NCBI RefSeq assembly: GCF_041051975.1
Contig: NZ_CP163435.1
Location: 1-64,000, forward strand
DNA from: Streptomyces sp. R21
GTDB taxonomy: Bacteria > Actinomycetota > Actinomycetes > Streptomycetales > Streptomycetaceae
Direction of reading: 5' to 3'
Length of the DNA stretch: 64,000 bases
The position numbers and the translations under genes were made by a program. Below, one piece after another: positions 16,484 to 24,791 of the stretch (the stretch's first letter is position 1; the number at the start of each line of letters is the position of its first letter). Below the pieces are notes generated by a model. The model was not told where the DNA came from and did not search any database. It was given only the letters and a program-made list of their open reading frames with translations.

Positions 16484-17386
16484 ATGTCTCCCGCCGAGCG
16501 GCTCGTGGACACCGCGCAGATCGTGTCCGAGTTCGGCACGAGCAAGTCCCGGATCAGCGAGTGGAGCAACAACCCGGACAGCGGCTTCCCGGAGGTCGCC
16601 CGCTGGGACGGCAAGCGGTTCTGGCACCACGCCGAGGTCGCCGCATTCTTCGCGCAGCGTGCGCCGAAGAAGCGCACGCTGCCGGCCGCGGTACTCGAGG
16701 CCGACCAGGACGAGCTGCTGACCAAGCGGGAAGTGGCGCAGCTTCTGGGGTACACCCGCACGTCGACCATCGACGCCTACTTCCGCGACCGGCCCGACTA
16801 CTTCCCCGCGCCCGACGAGGATGCCGACGGCCAGATGTGGCGCCGCGGCACGATCGTCACCTGGGCGGCCAACCGCCCCGGCAAGGGCCGGCGCAGCTCC
16901 GCGCTGGCGGCTCCGCGGCCTGAGGTCTCGGCAGACGGCGATCCCGACGAGCTCCTCGGCACGGCCGAGGTCGCCGTCCTGCTCGGCTACAGCAGTCCGG
17001 CTTCCTTCTCCAGCGCCCTGTACCAGGGGCGCATCCCCGAACTGCCCGAGCCGGACGCCCTGGAGAAGAAGGAAGGCAGCCGCGGTCCGGCGCGCAAGAA
17101 GTGGCGCCGGGCCACCATCGTCGCCGCCGCCCGCAAGCGCGGCGTGCTGCCGCCCGTCGGCAGGGACGAGAACGAGGACCTGGTCGGCGCCGCCGAAGCA
17201 GCCCGGATCCTCGGATACCGCAACGCCGACAGTTTCATCAGCGCACTCGGGCACGGGCTCCTGCCCGACCTCGAGCAGCCCGACGGATACGAATACCGCC
17301 GCGGCAGCGGCGGCCGCCCCCGTCAGCAGCGCTGGAAACGCTCCCGCCTCGAGGAGCTGGCCGCCCGCCGCTCCCCGGCGCCCTGA
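16484..17386 (+). CDS. Multi-domain MerR/excisionase-like DNA-binding protein
   Basis: The 300-aa protein repeats a winged-HTH-like module. Module starts include LVDTAQIVSEFGTSKSRISE, LLTKREVAQLLGYTRTSTID, LLGTAEVAVLLGYSSPASF and LVGAAEAARILGYRNADSF. Each is followed by a W or K/R-rich wing (for example RGTIVTWAANRPGKGRR). This resembles excisionase or MerR N-terminal DNA-binding domains strung together, so it should contact several helical turns of DNA. ATG 16484 is used. Its target may lie on the element itself, but that is inference. Confidence 0.65.
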   Translation: MSPAERLVDTAQIVSEFGTSKSRISEWSNNPDSGFPEVARWDGKRFWHHAEVAAFFAQRAPKKRTLPAAVLEADQDELLTKREVAQLLGYTRTSTIDAYFRDRPDYFPAPDEDADGQMWRRGTIVTWAANRPGKGRRSSALAAPRPEVSADGDPDELLGTAEVAVLLGYSSPASFSSALYQGRIPELPEPDALEKKEGSRGPARKKWRRATIVAAARKRGVLPPVGRDENEDLVGAAEAARILGYRNADSFISALGHGLLPDLEQPDGYEYRRGSGGRPRQQRWKRSRLEELAARRSPAP

Positions 17387-17515
17387 CTGCAGCGCACCGA
17401 ACCGCGTCACACGCGGGATACCGTAAGACCGCGGCCTCTGGTTTAAGGGAACGACGAACTCCCGGCGGGCCAGACACCGCACGATGGCCGGCATGGAGAG
17501 GCCAGCCACCCCTCC

Positions 17516-17541
17516 GCCGCGAAGCCGCACGGCTTCGCGGC
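17516..17541. terminator. Bidirectional hairpin between convergent genes
   Basis: A perfect 12-bp stem (GCCGCGAAGCCG/CGGCTTCGCGGC) surrounds a 2-nt centre. It lies between the plus-strand gene ending at 17386 and the minus-strand gene ending at 17590. Position and stability suggest a factor-independent terminator serving both strands. Confidence 0.55.
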
Positions 17542-17589
17542 ACCGGCCATCGCCGTTTCCTGAGCTTGTCCTTTGACGTCGCAGGCTAC

Positions 17590-18036
17590 TTACGGTGCGG
17601 TCCCAGGCTCGATCGTCGGCCAGCTCCCCAGCGCGGAAGCGAGCCGGTCCTGGAGTGCCGGGTCTTGCACTTCGGCAGCAAGGCGGTAGGCGATGGGCCC
17701 GATCTGCCAGCCGGCGTGATGGTCGAAGTGCGGAAAGGGTCCCGCGGCGTTGTGTGCGAGCTTGCCGACCAGCTCAGCAAGTCGGAAGAACAGCTGTTCC
17801 GCGGGGCGGTCCTCCATGCCCAGACTGCTTCGGCGGACAAGGTCGAACAATTCGCGGCCACGACCCCACTGCGTTTGGTCGGCCGCCATCTCCAGGGCCG
17901 CCTCGATCTCAGGAGCCCTGCCCAGACTCATCGAAGCGGCCTCAAGGACGTGGCCAGCCCATGTCACCGGGCGTTGCTGCCGCTCGAACAGAGATCGCCC
18001 CCACTGGCGAATGTCGTTCGCTCCGTCGCTGCTCAT
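17590..18036 (-). CDS. Hypothetical helical protein (148 aa)
   Basis: The product starts MSSDGANDIRQWGRSLFERQ at 18036. It is almost entirely helical: HVLEAASMSLGRAPEIEAAL, AEQLFFRLAELVGKLAHNA, PIAYRLAAEVQDPALQDRLA. An in-frame ATG at 18126 would add a Lys-rich tail but lacks a better ribosome-binding site. No motif was recognised. The 333 nt upstream (18037-18369) hold no gene I can support. Confidence 0.5.
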   Translation of the reverse strand: MSSDGANDIRQWGRSLFERQQRPVTWAGHVLEAASMSLGRAPEIEAALEMAADQTQWGRGRELFDLVRRSSLGMEDRPAEQLFFRLAELVGKLAHNAAGPFPHFDHHAGWQIGPIAYRLAAEVQDPALQDRLASALGSWPTIEPGTAP

Positions 18037-18369
18037 TTCACGATCATGACGGGGATACAGCTCGCCTTCTTCCTCTTTCTTCTTCTGGACTGGGCGGAGT
18101 GCGCAGCGTACGGATCGCTGCGGCATGGAAGTTGCCGCGTGCCACCATCGCCTGTGTGAGAGCTCGCTCCCAGCGTTCTGGGTCCACCCACGGCGGTTCG
18201 CGATGCGGCTGCGCGAGGAACTCGTCCCGCATCCCCACGAATGCGTCCTCCAGGCATCAGGTCCGCGCCGCCGCGCACACCGACGCCGTCCACACCCAGG
18301 CCGAGAAGGCCAGGGCCCGCATCACCCGCTGACCAGTACCACTCACCGCCGCCCATGGAGACCTGCGCC

Positions 18370-18662
18370 ATGTCCGACGCCCTCGACGCGCACCCGTCCC
18401 CGCAGGCCGTTGTCCGCCTGCTCACCACCGGCGCCCCCTTGCAACAGCCTGGCGAGCCGGGGCTGTTCATCCGGTTCTGGCACGGAGGCCCGGCTGGAAG
18501 GCAGACGATTCAGCCTGGCCCTGGGACGCGCCGTCCACCGCCCGCCTCACCACCGCCGCCCTACGCGAGCTTGCCGAGGCCGAGCAGCTCACCGGCAATG
18601 TCGCCGCGCCGCTGGAGTGGCTTTGCCGATGGACAGGAACAGCGTGTGCCGATGAGTTCTGA
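18370..18662 (+). pseudogene. Frameshifted small gene
   Basis: ATG 18370 opens MSDALDAHPSPQAVVRLLTT and PLQQPGEPGLFIRFW up to about 18480. Coherent sequence then continues in another frame as WKADDSAWPWDAPSTARLTT, AALRELAEAEQLTGNVAAPL and EWLCRWTGTACADEF to the TGA at 18660-18662. The combined length is not a multiple of three. This indicates one indel near 18480-18500 in a gene of about 97 codons. Family not recognised. Confidence 0.5.
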
Positions 18663-18772
18663 CAGCAGTTCCTGCTCCGTGGGTTCGAGAATGTCGGTGT
18701 GACACCGCCTCGGGTTGCTCGGACCTCCTTCCTTGATCGGTCTTCGAAAGAGCCTCGGCCCAACGACTTGGG

Positions 18773-19264
18773 TCAAAAGTGCGTGGCGATCCCGAAGACG
18801 CGGCGGAGCTGCGCCATGTCGTGCCGATCACGTTCCGATGGTTCGTATCCCTGGTGGAAGTAGACCTGCTGCTCGGCGGACAAGCACGGGACGGGCGTCC
18901 CCTGAACGGTCCCCGTCACGAAGCACGCGGAGGGATAGACGAAAGGACGCTGCGGATCGGGTGACGCCTGCACCGCTGAGCCGTCGTCGGAGAAGACCAG
19001 CGGGTGAAGGTCAATATCTCGCCCGTCCGGGGCCGTCATAACAAATCGGATGGGCCTCCGGTCCAGGCTCTCCACGAAACCTTCCGCAGAGAGGGCCGCC
19101 AACGCAGCGGCTTCCTGGTCTTGCCGGTGCATCAAGTCCAGGTCGCGATGGTCCCGGGTCTGCTCACCGAGCAGAGCATCGATCCCCCATCCTCCACCGA
19201 CCCAGACATCCACCTTCGCCCGCCGCAACAGGGCCAGGACGAACAACACGTCATCGGCCTTCAT
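18773..19264 (-). CDS. Nucleotidyltransferase-fold protein (LnuA/ANT-like)
   Basis: The N-terminus (MKADDVLFVLALLRRAKVDV, WVGGGWGIDALLGEQTRDHR, DLDL) carries the GG..WGxD and HRDLDL motifs of small antibiotic nucleotidyltransferases such as the lincosamide (Lnu) and aminoglycoside families. The remainder (FVMTAPDGRDIDLHPLVFSD, VPCLSAEQQVYFHQGYEP, DRHDMAQL) fits the usual 160-180 aa length. It could nucleotidylate an antibiotic or be a related protein of unknown substrate. The start is taken at the Met at 19264; an in-frame ATG at 19300 is the alternative. Confidence 0.7.
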   Translation of the reverse strand: MKADDVLFVLALLRRAKVDVWVGGGWGIDALLGEQTRDHRDLDLMHRQDQEAAALAALSAEGFVESLDRRPIRFVMTAPDGRDIDLHPLVFSDDGSAVQASPDPQRPFVYPSACFVTGTVQGTPVPCLSAEQQVYFHQGYEPSERDRHDMAQLRRVFGIATHF

Positions 19265-19332
19265 CACCCGATGCAGGCTAGAAGCGCCCGCCTCGGGCAA
19301 CGAATGATTTCCTTTGGCCCGTCAGGACAGTC

Positions 19333-20556
19333 TCACGGGGCCGGGCTGGTCACGCCGTTCTCGTCCATGACGAAGACGCCCGTGGTCTTGCTGTCGACCT
19401 GCCGGTCCTTGATCCACTGCGCCGACAGGTCGTGCAGATTCTTGTGCTGGCGTTCCCAAGGCATCTGGTGTCCGGTACCGAGTGCTTTGACCATCAGCTT
19501 GTGAGGTCCGGTGATTGCGTCGTACAGCGCGCGGACCGAGAAGTTGAGCTCCGCATTCGAGCTCGGCGGCGTCGTGTTCGCCGTCCTGTCGTGCTCCCCG
19601 TCCACAATCAGCACGGGCACGCTTCCGCCGAGGACCCCGCCCTGCCCCGCGGTCGTCTCGTTCCATCCCCACCGGACGAAGCTCCTGATGCGGTTCAGGC
19701 CTTCCGGCGGCCCCCAGGTGCGGCCGACCGGGTCGCTGTCCATGAACGCCGCCCACACCACTTCCACCATGCCGGGTTCCCGCTGGTCTAGGGAGCGCAG
19801 CTCGGTGTTCCAATCTTTCTCCAGGCCCGGTCTCGCACCGAGGGACATCGGAAACCCCGGAAGCGGCGGCGGGCTCGGTGGGGTCGACGTGGCCTTGGGC
19901 GGAAAGATCGGCGCCAGCAGGAACATGCTCTCCACGTTCTCCGGATGCTGGACCGCGTAGGGTCCCATCGTCAACGCGGCCGCGGACCAGCCGACGAAGG
20001 CGACCTGCTCCACCTTGCATTCCTGCTTGATGTACTCCACGACGGTGTGCAGCTCGGCTTGGTCGCTGTCGGAGTTGTTCAGCTGGAACGGGTAGCTGGG
20101 GCTGCACGGGGTGAAGCCCGGCGGCCGTGGAATGAGCAGCTTCTGGTCGAGGTCGCTGAGGTTGCACGGGGAGCCCATCTCGGGACGAGGTGACCGCCCG
20201 GCGCCCTGGAGGTCCATCAAGAAGACGTCGTAACCGGCCTGCGCCAGTGCCTCGGCCCAGCCGTACGTCTTGTACTGGAGATCGAAGCCGGCGAGCACCG
20301 GAGAACTCCTGCCGTGAAGCATGAGCACGGGTTTGCGTACCGCTCCGGTCCACCAGGGCACGGTTTTCCGCTCCCGTACGAAGAGCTTGACCACCTCCTT
20401 CTTGTTCGCGGGAACGGTGGACGTGTGGGTGACCTCGTGGTCGAAAACGACGCTTGGCCAAGACCATGACCATGGTGGCCAAAAAACCGGCCCAATCCAC
20501 CCTGACAATGGCCTTGGCAATGGACGTGGCCGCCGGTCCCAGCCCATGGGAATCAT
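19333..20556 (-). CDS. Probable exported alpha/beta hydrolase
   Basis: The body has the alpha/beta hydrolase order: KPVLMLHGRSSPVLAGFD, GYDVFLMDLQGAGRSPRP, nucleophile elbow VAFVGWSAAALTMGPYA (Ser in GWSAA), acid-loop PVLIVDGEHD, and the His in ALGTGHQMPW. So a Ser-Asp-His triad is plausible. The N-terminus is doubtful. In another frame upstream a hydrophobic stretch (VDWAGFLATMVMVLAK) looks like a signal or membrane segment, so an indel near 20450 may have disrupted the export signal. Substrate unknown. Confidence 0.6.
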   Translation of the reverse strand: MIPMGWDRRPRPLPRPLSGWIGPVFWPPWSWSWPSVVFDHEVTHTSTVPANKKEVVKLFVRERKTVPWWTGAVRKPVLMLHGRSSPVLAGFDLQYKTYGWAEALAQAGYDVFLMDLQGAGRSPRPEMGSPCNLSDLDQKLLIPRPPGFTPCSPSYPFQLNNSDSDQAELHTVVEYIKQECKVEQVAFVGWSAAALTMGPYAVQHPENVESMFLLAPIFPPKATSTPPSPPPLPGFPMSLGARPGLEKDWNTELRSLDQREPGMVEVVWAAFMDSDPVGRTWGPPEGLNRIRSFVRWGWNETTAGQGGVLGGSVPVLIVDGEHDRTANTTPPSSNAELNFSVRALYDAITGPHKLMVKALGTGHQMPWERQHKNLHDLSAQWIKDRQVDSKTTGVFVMDENGVTSPAP

Positions 20557-21142
20557 CCGTTCCGTGCGCCTGGTCGGGAGCTCATGCCCCCTTGAGCCAG
20601 CATCGGAAGGCTGCGCGCCCGGCGCCACAGCACGGCCGCCGGCCTAGGCCCATGGGGTGGTGCGACCCTCCGATCGGCGGTCGCCGAGTTACACGGCGTG
20701 TCGCCCGCTAGTCCGGCCCACAGCTCTGTGACGTCCGCCGGCGCACTACGTGGCCACGGTGACCGGCGCGGCCGTCGGTCCGGCGAGGTAGCTCCGGATC
20801 TGCAATGCGGTCGCGGCGAGGACCTGGCGGACACCCGGGGTGTCCATCACGGTGTCGCGCACGACCTGGTCGTGTGCGGTCCGACGGCCTCAGCTACTGC
20901 GCGGCAGCAGCTGCTCCCCCACAGCCACAGACGGACGGTGCGGTCTCCTCACGCAGCTTCGGTCGTGACGGCAGGAGTACGGCGTGCGGCCCAGCTACGG
21001 CCAGGCGGACGGCGCACCGGACCCCGACGGAGATTACGGCCCCTGGGCGCCCTGGAACGACGCTACGCACTCATTCGACGGTCCCTCGGTACGGACGGAC
21101 GCCAGCAGCGCTCTTGCCCATGCTCGCCAAGACGACAGAGGG
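20557..21142. other. Intergenic, only gene scraps
   Basis: No complete gene is supported. On the minus strand around 20747-20870 a short coherent stretch (QVVRDTVMDTPGVRQVLAAT, ALQIRSYLAGP) may be the end of a lost gene. On the plus strand a GTG near 20984 with AGGAG upstream reads MRPSYGQADGAPDPDGDYGP and loses coherence. Both look like remnants at an old junction. Confidence 0.35.
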
Positions 21143-21340
21143 CTACGGCTCGCTCGGCCAGCTGCGGATATCCCTTCCGTCGGCCGTGTCGATGAGGGTG
21201 ACGCAGGCGCTTTCGACGCTGCCGTGCTCGCCGATCCAGCCGAGGTACTTCCGCTCGGCGGTCGCGAGGTGCGCCCACCAGCCCTGCATGACCGGACGGT
21301 CGCCGGAGGTGAGGGTGAGGCGGTAGCGATCCGGGTTCAC
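21143..21340 (-). CDS. Small protein coupled to the HTH gene (65 aa)
   Basis: The GTG at 21340 overlaps the stop of the HTH gene (GTGA), indicating coupling. The product, MNPDRYRLTLTSGDRPVMQG followed by WWAHLATAERKYLGWIGEHG, is soluble and beta-rich with a Trp pair. Function unknown. It probably works with the regulator encoded just upstream. Confidence 0.6.
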   Translation of the reverse strand: MNPDRYRLTLTSGDRPVMQGWWAHLATAERKYLGWIGEHGSVESACVTLIDTADGRDIRSWPSEP

Positions 21341-21558
21341 GTGAGCCGGATCCCGCGCGCCCGGCGAGGCTCCAGGGCGATCGCGTGCTTCGCCTCCAGC
21401 TCGCGCAGCTGGTAGTGGACGGCTCCGACGCTACGGCCCACGCCGACGCTGATCTCGGCGACGGTCGGCGCCTCGCCGTCCTCAGCGATGTGCTCGCGGA
21501 TACAGGCGAGGACGCGTTCCTGAATGTCGGTGAGGTAGTCGACCTTGTGGTGCCCCAT
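21337..21558 (-). CDS. LexA-like N-terminal winged-helix DNA-binding protein
   Basis: The 73-aa product matches the LexA DNA-binding domain only: LTDIQERVLACIREHIAEDG, EAPTVAEISVGVGRSVGAVH, YQLRELEAKHAIALEP. The C-terminal autoprotease domain is absent, so it cannot self-cleave like LexA. It probably represses or activates from a small operator. The region upstream (21560-21600) holds a TTGCCCA motif and a CGAAC half-site, possible operator elements. The start ATG at 21558 is chosen because the homology begins there. Confidence 0.7.
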   Translation of the reverse strand: MGHHKVDYLTDIQERVLACIREHIAEDGEAPTVAEISVGVGRSVGAVHYQLRELEAKHAIALEPRRARGIRLT

Positions 21559-21623
21559 ACATTGACTAGAGCATGCGTTCGAATATTGGGCAAGCTGGAA
21601 GGGTGAACGACCTCCCGCCCGAC

Positions 21624-22257
21624 TGTGACTGAGCGTTTCACTTGGCGGATCAGTGCTTGAGTTGGCGGGTGAGCGATTCATCTGGCGAGGATGTGCTCAT
21701 CGATGCAGGTGGCGAGGCCGCTGTCGGCGAGCTGCAGCCGGTTGCCCGGCGTTACTCCCATGGCCCAGGAACGCCGCGCCCAAGTTGCCGATGAACCCCG
21801 CACCCTCAGGCTGTGAAGGAGTCCACGCAGCTACAGGGAGCAGAACCATGACCATGGTGACCCGGAAGAGCGAGATTTCCTCGCAGTCCCTTGAGGTCTT
21901 CGAGGTGAAAGTCGGCAAAGAGGACTGGGACGCGTTGCGAGAGGACCCGGAGACGTTCTTCAGATCGCGTCTCGAACCCGAGTACAAGGTGAACGGCATC
22001 TGCGTCGACGCCAGAAACCTCCGGTCACCCGAAACGGCGGCCAGCAGCGGTTTCGCCACGCTGGTCCATGTCAGCGGCGGCCCGTTCGACTCGTACTACT
22101 TCTGGCCCCAGCGGCAGCAGTGAGAACGAGCAGGTGACGGCGGGCCGCCGGACACCGGTCAGGCGTACACATAGAAGCCCGACCTTGTCTTGCGGCCCAG
22201 CCGCCCGCTGCCCCGCCGACTCAAGCACTCATCCGCCAAGTGAAACGCTCAGTCACA
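21624..22257. mobile_element. 634-bp element with about 45-bp inverted repeats and CCGAC duplication
   Basis: The left (from 21624) and right (from 22257, reverse) ends begin TGTGACTGAGCGTTTCACTT and match for about 45 bp with two or three differences. CCGAC flanks both sides (21619-21623 and 22258-22262). A second, degenerate copy of the end sequence lies just inside the left end (21670-21700). The unit carries one small gene and at most a scrap of transposase: the minus strand reads NRLQLADSGLATCIDEHILA followed by R and a stop near the left end. The family is uncertain. A 5-bp duplication with long repeats recalls Tn3-type elements. Confidence 0.75.
21848..22123 (+). CDS. Small passenger protein inside the 634-bp element (91 aa)
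   Basis: ATG 21848 follows GGGAGCAG and gives a 91-aa acidic protein: SLEVFEVKVGKEDWDALRED, PETFFRSRLEPEYKVNGICV, GFATLVHVSGGPFDSYYFW. The charged helical first half and the short Gly/Ser/aromatic tail resemble the leader/core architecture of some ribosomally made peptide precursors. No modification enzyme is nearby, so this is only a suggestion. It travels as cargo of the element that split the DUF6233 gene. Confidence 0.55.
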   Translation: MTMVTRKSEISSQSLEVFEVKVGKEDWDALREDPETFFRSRLEPEYKVNGICVDARNLRSPETAASSGFATLVHVSGGPFDSYYFWPQRQQ

Positions 22258-22570
22258 CCGACCTGCCCCGACTTCGAACCCTGGAGATCTGGCTGGCCTT
22301 CAACCTCGACAGGGTCCGGCAGCAGATCGCAGCAGCCGAAAAGCTGGAGGCCGAACGGCAGCGCGGCGTCGACGCCCGGCCGCCCGCGCCGGACTGGTTG
22401 ATCGAGCGGGGTATCGGCGAGGGGCCCGCCGTGTACGTGCACGTCGGTGGATGCCATATGGCGGGGAAGCGTTCCAAGGGCGTGGCGCGGGAGCAGGCGC
22501 TGCGGGCGCTCACCGACGGTGTCGAAGCCTGCCCGCACTGCCGTCCCGATACCGAGCTCGGGGTGCTGGA

Positions 22571-23473
22571 TTAGGCGCTGCGCTTCGGCTTCTTCGCCGC
22601 AGCCTTCTTCGTCGTCTTCTTGGCGGGCGTCTTCGCAGTCTTCGTGGCCGCGGTTTTCTTCGGCATGTCATGGACGGTGGCGTCCTCGCCCCGCGACTGA
22701 CGCGCCTTGGCGACGGACTCCTGTAGGGCGGTCATCAGGTCGACGACCTCTCCCTTCGGCGTTTCCGGCTCGGACGACTCGGGCAGCGCTTCGCCCTCCC
22801 GCTTCGCTTTGATCACCTCGGCGAGGGCGTCCGTGTAGCGGTCGACGAACTCGTCGCCTTCGAGGTCGTCGCGGGTCATCCGGTCGATGAGGTGCTGCGC
22901 CTCCGCGACCTCCTCGTCGGTCAGCTCGACCGCCTCGGGCGCCAGCTCGGCGGGGTCGCGGATCTCGTCGTCCCACTTCATGGCGTGCAGGACGATCACA
23001 TCGTCACGGACCCGCAGCAGTCCCAGCCGCTCCCGCCCGCTCCAGGCGTACTTCGCGACGGCCACCTTGGCGTTCCGCTCCAGGGCCTTCCGCAGCAGGG
23101 TGTACGGCTTCGCCGCCACCTGCCCGTCCGGCTGCAGGTAGTAGCCCTCCCCCACCCGGATCGGATCGATGGACTCGGCCGGCACGAACGCCTCCAGCTC
23201 GATGGCCTTCGCGGTGGGCAAGGGCAGCTCGCCCAGCTCCTCGTCCAGCACGGCGACGACCTGGTCCTTCGACAGCTCGTAGCCTTTGCCGATTTCGTCG
23301 CCGCGGACCTCCCGGTCCTCCACTTCGCAGAACTTGCGCACCCGTACCCGGCCCATGTCCTCAAGGTGGTACTGGTGAAAGCGGATCGAGTGGTCCTCGG
23401 TGGCGCTCACCACATGGATCGGTACTGTGACCAAACCGAACGAGATGGCGCCTGACCAGATGGTTCGGGGCAT
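22571..23473 (-). CDS. ku: Ku protein, non-homologous end joining
   Basis: The 300-aa protein is a bacterial Ku: MPRTIWSGAISFGLVTVPIH, FHQYHLEDMGRVRVRKFCEV, GEGYYLQPDGQVAAKPYTLL, LGLLRVRDDVIVLHAMKWDD. It would form a ring dimer on DNA ends and recruit LigD. The C-terminal 30 residues are a Lys/Ala/Thr-rich tail (AATKTAKTPAKKTTKKAAAK) of the DNA-binding type seen in actinobacterial Ku proteins. ATG 23473 has GGAGG upstream. No ligD is present in the window, so the partner must be elsewhere. Confidence 0.9.
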   Translation of the reverse strand: MPRTIWSGAISFGLVTVPIHVVSATEDHSIRFHQYHLEDMGRVRVRKFCEVEDREVRGDEIGKGYELSKDQVVAVLDEELGELPLPTAKAIELEAFVPAESIDPIRVGEGYYLQPDGQVAAKPYTLLRKALERNAKVAVAKYAWSGRERLGLLRVRDDVIVLHAMKWDDEIRDPAELAPEAVELTDEEVAEAQHLIDRMTRDDLEGDEFVDRYTDALAEVIKAKREGEALPESSEPETPKGEVVDLMTALQESVAKARQSRGEDATVHDMPKKTAATKTAKTPAKKTTKKAAAKKPKRSA

Positions 23474-23617
23474 GGCAGGACCTCCGCGACGTGCCCCGAG
23501 AAGGCCAGCCTATGAGCGGCGGAACGGTCCGGCATGCGCGCAAGAGCGACCAGCCGCACGGCTGCCTGCCCCGCCCTACCTGCTGGGAGATCGTCGAGCA
23601 GGGCCGGGGAGGCTCGG

Positions 23618-24145
23618 CTAGTCGCCGTCGAACGTCTGCATGACCCGTTCCACCTGCACCAGGTAGACCGCTGTGGACTCCTCCCAGGCCTGGGTGGCGG
23701 CGGCGTGGGCGATGGCGCGCTGGTCGGCGGGTGGATTCACCGGATTACGCCAGAGGTTCACCAGGGTGTAGAGCGCCTCGCGCATGGCAAACCCCTTCTC
23801 CTGGATGCCGGGAGGGCCCACCACTCCTGCCGTACGGGCGGCCCGATCGACGGCGTTGAGCGCCTGGTTCACCGCGCGCCAGGCCGCCCGCAGTTCATCG
23901 GGCGGCAGAGGGAAGACCCCGTACCCGTGGCCGACAATGGCGTTCAACGCATCGTGCACGGCGTCGCCGGCGCTGAGCAGGCCTGCGTAGGCGTCCTGGC
24001 GGCGTTCCCTGAGCCACTGGCCGAAGCCGTTCTCTGCCTCCACGCGGGCCTGGCGGACCATGGCCCGTCCGGTTGCCCATGCGGCCAGTGCCGCACCGCC
24101 CGCCCCTGATGCCCCCGCAATGACGGCGGCCAATCCTGCGTCCAT
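23618..24145 (-). CDS. Probable membrane-anchored hypothetical protein (175 aa)
   Basis: ATG 24145 with GAGAGAGGG upstream starts a protein whose residues 4-25 (GLAAVIAGASGAGGAALAAW) form one hydrophobic helix. The remaining 145 residues are helical and cytoplasmic-looking (GFGQWLRERRQDAYAGLLSA, WRAVNQALNAVDRAARTAG, AAATQAWEESTAVYLVQVER). This resembles Streptomyces proteins with one N-terminal helix and a helical bundle, function unknown. It lies just downstream of the integrase remnant on the same strand. Confidence 0.55.
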   Translation of the reverse strand: MDAGLAAVIAGASGAGGAALAAWATGRAMVRQARVEAENGFGQWLRERRQDAYAGLLSAGDAVHDALNAIVGHGYGVFPLPPDELRAAWRAVNQALNAVDRAARTAGVVGPPGIQEKGFAMREALYTLVNLWRNPVNPPADQRAIAHAAATQAWEESTAVYLVQVERVMQTFDGD

Positions 24146-24159
24146 GGACCGACCCTCTC

Positions 24160-24435
24160 TCATGCCGGAGTAGGGCGGTCCTCCAGCACGCCGTACAGGG
24201 CGTTCTCGCGGAAGCCGTCGTCTTCCTCGCAGTAGCGGCGCATGACCTTGGAGCCGGGGGCCCATCCGCCCTGCTTCTCCATGACGGCGTCGGGGTTGCC
24301 GGCGCGGGAGGACTCGGTGACCAGGCCGCGGCGGGGGCTGTGGCCGGTGGGCCGGATGTCGAGCTCGGCGCGGGGGCCGATGCGGGTGAGGACGTCGCCG
24401 ACCGACTCGGGGTCGAGCCCGCTCTGCCCCCAGGT
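24160..24435 (-). pseudogene. C-terminal fragment of a tyrosine recombinase
   Basis: The minus strand reads WGQSGLDPESVGDVLTRI, RPTGHSPRRGLVTESSRAGN and PDAVMEKQGGWAPGSKVMRR, then YCEEDDGFRENALYG. HSPRR supplies the H-x-x-R box and RRYCEE the catalytic Tyr of phage-type integrases. A TGA precedes the fragment and no N-terminal or core part follows upstream. It is therefore a remnant of an integrase, evidence of a former integrated element. Confidence 0.7.
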
Positions 24436-24662
24436 TCATAGGTGGACGCGGTGCGCTGCCTGTGATTGTTCGAGCACCACCAAGCCCGGACCCTGGCGGC
24501 TCGTCGGGCGGGAGTGTTGGCCTCCGGGGGCCCGGCAGGAAGCGTTACGAAACTCTGCGCCAAAGCCCCCTCAAGAGGTACAAGAATGTGTTGACCTGCG
24601 GAAACAGGGGTGGCACGACGGAGGCTTGACGGGCCGTCATAGGGTGTGGGACCCTAGCTGCG

Positions 24663-24687
24663 CGACGCCACCAGTGCGTCGTTTTTT
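24663..24687 (+). terminator. Rho-independent terminator or attenuator
   Basis: CGACGC (24663-24668) and GCGTCG (24676-24681) form a stem with a 7-nt loop, followed directly by six T residues. It sits upstream of the gene pair at 24792 rather than after a plus-strand gene, so it could act as an attenuator. U-tract terminators like this are uncommon in such GC-rich DNA. Confidence 0.65.
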
Positions 24688-24791
24688 GTTGGGGCTCTCG
24701 TTCTCGGTTGAGAACTGGGGCCCTTTTGTTTTTCCCACCAGGCCTCCGGATTCACCTTCCGGGGGCCTTTGTCGTTCCCGGAGGCCCAACC

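Larger units (their letters stand above)
21603..22574 (+). pseudogene. DUF6233 gene interrupted by a 634-bp element
   Basis: GTG 21603 reads VNDLPPD up to 21623. The remainder resumes at 22263 as LPRLRTLEIWLAFNLDRVRQ, PPAPDWLIERGIGEGPAVYV and HVGGCHMAGKRSKGVA, ending EACPHCRPDTELGVLD at 22574. Removing the inserted element and one CCGAC copy restores a continuous frame typical of Streptomyces DUF6233 proteins. The gene's function is unknown, and it is now disrupted. Its 3' end overlaps the end of ku on the opposite strand. Confidence 0.8.

Noticed and set aside
17555..17580. GAGCTTGTCCTTTGACGTC resembling the inverted-repeat end of IS A
   Set aside because: Only about 12 bases match and no partner end or transposase trace is adjacent.
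22447..23621. Plus-strand ORFs opposite ku
   Set aside because: Ku homology on the minus strand is unambiguous; the plus ORFs are shadows.
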